A stretch of 64,000 bases of DNA from Burkholderiales bacterium 39-55-53 (GTDB taxonomy: Bacteria > Pseudomonadota > Gammaproteobacteria > Burkholderiales > Burkholderiaceae_C), in the NCBI GenBank assembly GCA_002282445.1, contig NCJK01000006.1, forward strand, positions 1-64,000, given 5' to 3'. Shown here piece after piece: positions 61,423 through 64,000 of the stretch (position 1 is its first letter; each line of letters starts with the position of its first letter). The translations under genes were made by a program, and so were the position numbers. A model generated the notes under the pieces. That model saw only the letters and a list, made by a program, of their open reading frames with translations, made no database searches and was not told where the DNA came from.

Positions 61423-62280
61423 ATGCCAGACACCCCCTCAGAACTCATCCGCCTCAACAAACGCATGGCCGAACTTGGCCTGTGCTCACGCCGCGAGGCC
61501 GATGCGTGGATAGACCAAGGCTGGGTGTTGGTCAACGGCCGCCCTGCTGAAATGGGCGTGAAAGTTGGCCCCAACGACCGCGTGGAGGTGGATCCTCGCG
61601 CCAAGGGCCACCAAGACACGCAAGTCACGATCCTGCTGCACAAGCCCATGGGCTATGTGAGCGGCCAAGCCGAAGACGGGCATGAGCCCGCGATCATGTT
61701 GATCAACCCTCGCACGCATTGGACGGGCGACTCATCCAAGCGACGCTTCACACCCACACAGTTGCGCAGCCTCGCCCCTTCGGGCCGACTCGACATCGAC
61801 TCCACTGGCTTGTTGGTGCTGACCCAAGACGGCCGCGTTGCGCGCCAGTTGATTGGCGAAGACTCGGACATGGAAAAAGAGTATTTGGTGCGCGTGACCT
61901 ACACCGGCCAAGAAAACACCGCCGCGGCCACCGCTGCATCTGCCACCTATGGCGGCAGAGCCAACCAACTCAGCGCCATTGGCGACCACGACCGCGTGAC
62001 CAACAACGTCCAATCGGTCTTTCCAAAGGCTCAGCTCGAACGTTTACGCCACGGCTTGAGTTTGGATGGCAAGCCACTCAAACGTGCACAAGTGGAATGG
62101 CAAAACCCAGAGCAGCTTCGCTTTGTTCTGACCGAAGGGAAAAAGCGCCAAATTCGCCGCATGTGCGAACAAGTCGGCCTTCAGGTTGTAGGCCTCAAGC
62201 GCATCCGTATTGGACACGTCCAACTGGGGCAGCTGCCTGCGGGGCAATGGCGCTACCTTGGGGCGCATGAGCGCTTTTAA
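61423..62280 (+). CDS. rRNA pseudouridine synthase (RsuA/RluF family)
   Basis: This 285-residue protein has an N-terminal S4 RNA-binding domain (RLNKRMAELGLCSRREADAW) and a catalytic domain with the Asp in PSGRLDIDSTGLLVLT. The late EGKKRQIRRMCEQVGLQV box is typical of the RsuA/RluB/E/F group. The arrangement favours RluF-type action on 23S rRNA, but RsuA cannot be excluded. It starts 12 bases after the CRP/FNR gene. Confidence 0.85.
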   Translation: MPDTPSELIRLNKRMAELGLCSRREADAWIDQGWVLVNGRPAEMGVKVGPNDRVEVDPRAKGHQDTQVTILLHKPMGYVSGQAEDGHEPAIMLINPRTHWTGDSSKRRFTPTQLRSLAPSGRLDIDSTGLLVLTQDGRVARQLIGEDSDMEKEYLVRVTYTGQENTAAATAASATYGGRANQLSAIGDHDRVTNNVQSVFPKAQLERLRHGLSLDGKPLKRAQVEWQNPEQLRFVLTEGKKRQIRRMCEQVGLQVVGLKRIRIGHVQLGQLPAGQWRYLGAHERF

Positions 62281-62326
62281 TTTCCGCAAATTTCCTGCGC
62301 TTGATCCCTCTTGAAATTTAGGCCTG

Positions 62327-62355
62327 CGCCCCACATCTTGGGGCGTTGTTTTTTT
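62327..62355 (+). terminator. Terminator before htpG
   Basis: CGCCCCA-CATCT-TGGGGCG followed by TTGTTTTTTT. Confidence 0.85.
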
Positions 62356-62376
62356 GTAATTTAGTTTTTGAAGACC

Positions 62377-64000
62377 ATGACCAAACAAACCCATTCCTTC
62401 CAAGCCGAAGTTTCACAGCTGCTGCACCTTGTCACGCACTCGCTGTACTCCAACAAAGAAATCTTCTTGCGCGAGCTGGTGTCCAACGCCTCCGACGCCT
62501 GCGACAAGCTCCGCTATGAAGGTTTGAACAACGATGCCTTGTTTGAAGGACAGTCAGACCTCGAAGTGCGCGTGAGCTTTGACAAAGACGCTCGCACACT
62601 GACCATTGCCGACAACGGCATTGGCATGAGCCAAGAAGAAGCCATCGCCCACCTCGGCACGATTGCCAAGAGCGGCACACGCGAGTTCATGGGCAAGCTC
62701 AGCGGCGATGACAAAGCCAATGCCAAAGACCAAGGCGCTTTGATTGGCCAGTTTGGTGTGGGCTTTTACTCTGGCTACATCGTGGCGGACCGCATCACGG
62801 TGGAATCTCGCCGCGCAGGCCTGAAAGCGAGCGAGGGCGTGCGCTGGAGTAGCACCGGCACGGGCGACTTTGAGGTAGAGACCATCACCCAAGCCGAGCG
62901 CGGCACAAAAATCATTCTTCACTTGCGTGACGACGCCGAGGAATATCTGAGCGCGTGGAAGCTCAAGTCGGTCATCAACAAATACTCAGACCACATTTCT
63001 TTGCCCATCCGCATGCGCAAAGAAGAATGGAAAGAGGGCCAGAACGATCAGCCCGGCGAAATGGTGCTGACCGACGAATGGGAAACCATCAACCAAGCCA
63101 ACGCGCTCTGGGCACGCCCCAAGAAGGACGTGACCGACGAGCAACACAACGAGTTTTACAAACACATCAGCCACGACTTTGAGCCACCTTTGGCTTGGAG
63201 CCACAACCGCGTGGAAGGCAGCACCGAATACACCCAGCTGTTGTACATCCCTGGCAAAGCGCCGATGGACTTGTTCAACCGCGACAAAAAAGCGGGCTTG
63301 AAGCTGTACGTGAAACGCGTGTTCATCATGGACGATGCCGAGGCCTTGATGCCCTCTTACCTGCGCTTCATCAAAGGCGTGGTGGACTCGGCCGATTTGC
63401 CACTGAACGTGAGCCGTGAGTTGCTGCAAGAAAGCCGCGACGTCAAAGCCATTCGCGAAGGCAACACTCGCCGCGTGTTGGCCGTGTTGGAAGACTTGGC
63501 CAAACACGACAAAGCTCCTGCGGCTGGAGACGATGGCGTGACGGATGTGCTGAATGACGAAGACAAGCCCAAGCAAGGCAAATACAGCCAGTTTTACGCC
63601 GAGTTCGGCGCAGTGCTGAAGGAAGGCTTGGGCGAAGACTTTTCCAACAAAGACAAGATCGCCAAGCTGCTGCGCTTTGCCAGCACCAGCACTGACACCG
63701 TGAGCGTGTCATTTGCCGACTACAAAGCTCGCATGAAAGAAGGCCAAGAGGCCATCTACTACATCACCGCTGACACATTGGCTGCTGCCAAGAACAGCCC
63801 ACAGCTCGAAGTGTTCCGCAAAAAGGGCATCGAAGTCTTGTTGATGACCGACCGCGTGGACGAGTGGGCCTTGAACTTTGTGCAAGAGTTTGACGGCACA
63901 CCATTGCAATCTGTCGCCAAGGGGGCTGTGGATTTAGGCTCGCTGCAAGACGAAGCCGAGAAGAAAGCAGCGGAAGATGCTGCTGAAAACTTCAAGCCTG
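62377..64000 (+). CDS. htpG: Hsp90 chaperone HtpG (3' end outside window)
   Basis: The frame is open from the ATG at 62377 to the right edge (541 codons; the family usually has about 620-650), so only the C-terminal end is missing. The GHKL ATPase domain shows [23 protein letters not shown] and [13 protein letters not shown], and the middle domain contains [12 protein letters not shown]. It is a heat-inducible ATP-dependent chaperone. No sigma-32 promoter was found with confidence. Confidence 0.95.
   Translation, partial: MTKQTHSFQAEVSQLLHLVTHSLYSNKEIFLRELVSNASDACDKLRYEGLNNDALFEGQSDLEVRVSFDKDARTLTIADNGIGMSQEEAIAHLGTIAKSGTREFMGKLSGDDKANAKDQGALIGQFGVGFYSGYIVADRITVESRRAGLKASEGVRWSSTGTGDFEVETITQAERGTKIILHLRDDAEEYLSAWKLKSVINKYSDHISLPIRMRKEEWKEGQNDQPGEMVLTDEWETINQANALWARPKKDVTDEQHNEFYKHISHDFEPPLAWSHNRVEGSTEYTQLLYIPGKAPMDLFNRDKKAGLKLYVKRVFIMDDAEALMPSYLRFIKGVVDSADLPLNVSRELLQESRDVKAIREGNTRRVLAVLEDLAKHDKAPAAGDDGVTDVLNDEDKPKQGKYSQFYAEFGAVLKEGLGEDFSNKDKIAKLLRFASTSTDTVSVSFADYKARMKEGQEAIYYITADTLAAAKNSPQLEVFRKKGIEVLLMTDRVDEWALNFVQEFDGTPLQSVAKGAVDLGSLQDEAEKKAAEDAAENFKP

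Overview
The window looks like chromosomal DNA of a freshwater betaproteobacterium in the order Burkholderiales, most likely Comamonadaceae (Limnohabitans/Rhodoferax-like). This rests on the core gene content: a fused isobutyryl-CoA mutase (icmF), a phasin with a TetR-type partner, a Bug-type solute receptor, a liv ABC operon with PaaK- and acyl-CoA-ligase-like genes, amn, psd, coaX and htpG. The genus is inferred from family knowledge, not from a search.

Region 1 (1-14.8 kb) is accessory DNA. Two similar modules occur in the same order. Each has on the + strand a HUH-endonuclease-like gene, a small reading frame, a zinc-ribbon gene and a toxin-antitoxin pair. Each then has on the - strand a 58-residue small gene, a DUF6447-type gene and a large RTX/DUF4214 surface protein gene. 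In module 2 the HUH gene follows, one base after a stop codon, a tyrosine integrase and a ParB-like gene, forming a tightly coupled trio. In module 1 that upstream part is replaced by the end of an IS3-family element. The surface gene of module 1 lacks its 5' end; that of module 2 is complete and has a perfect CRP-type site upstream.

Region 2 (14.8-34.6 kb) is a polysaccharide locus, mostly on the - strand: manC, a glycosyltransferase, an undecaprenyl-phosphate sugar-1-phosphate transferase, a TPR/outer-membrane-like protein, wzt, a very large FkbM methyltransferase-glycosyltransferase fusion, rmd, gmd, a CRP/FNR regulator, a small membrane protein, a glycosyltransferase, a CHASE2 class III cyclase and wzm. 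A FecR-domain gene lies on the + strand. The set predicts GDP-mannose to GDP-D-rhamnose synthesis, polymerisation, methyl capping and ABC export. The cyclase, the CRP-like protein with a CRP-type recognition helix, and the CRP-type site before the surface-protein gene suggest one cAMP circuit over the cell surface. Much of 15.9-25 kb is visibly more GC-rich than its surroundings.

Region 3 (34.6-64 kb) is ordinary core genome: phasin and regulator, an M20 hydrolase, coaX, rhodanese, a TRAP transporter (dctPQM-like), icmF with a candidate MerR-type operator, amn, psd, a NodIJ-type exporter, 3-hydroxyacyl-CoA dehydrogenase, a Bug receptor, a seven-gene acyl-CoA ligase/liv/PaaK operon, a second CRP/FNR regulator diverging from it, an rRNA pseudouridine synthase, and htpG, which runs off the right edge. 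No rRNA, tRNA or CRISPR array was seen.
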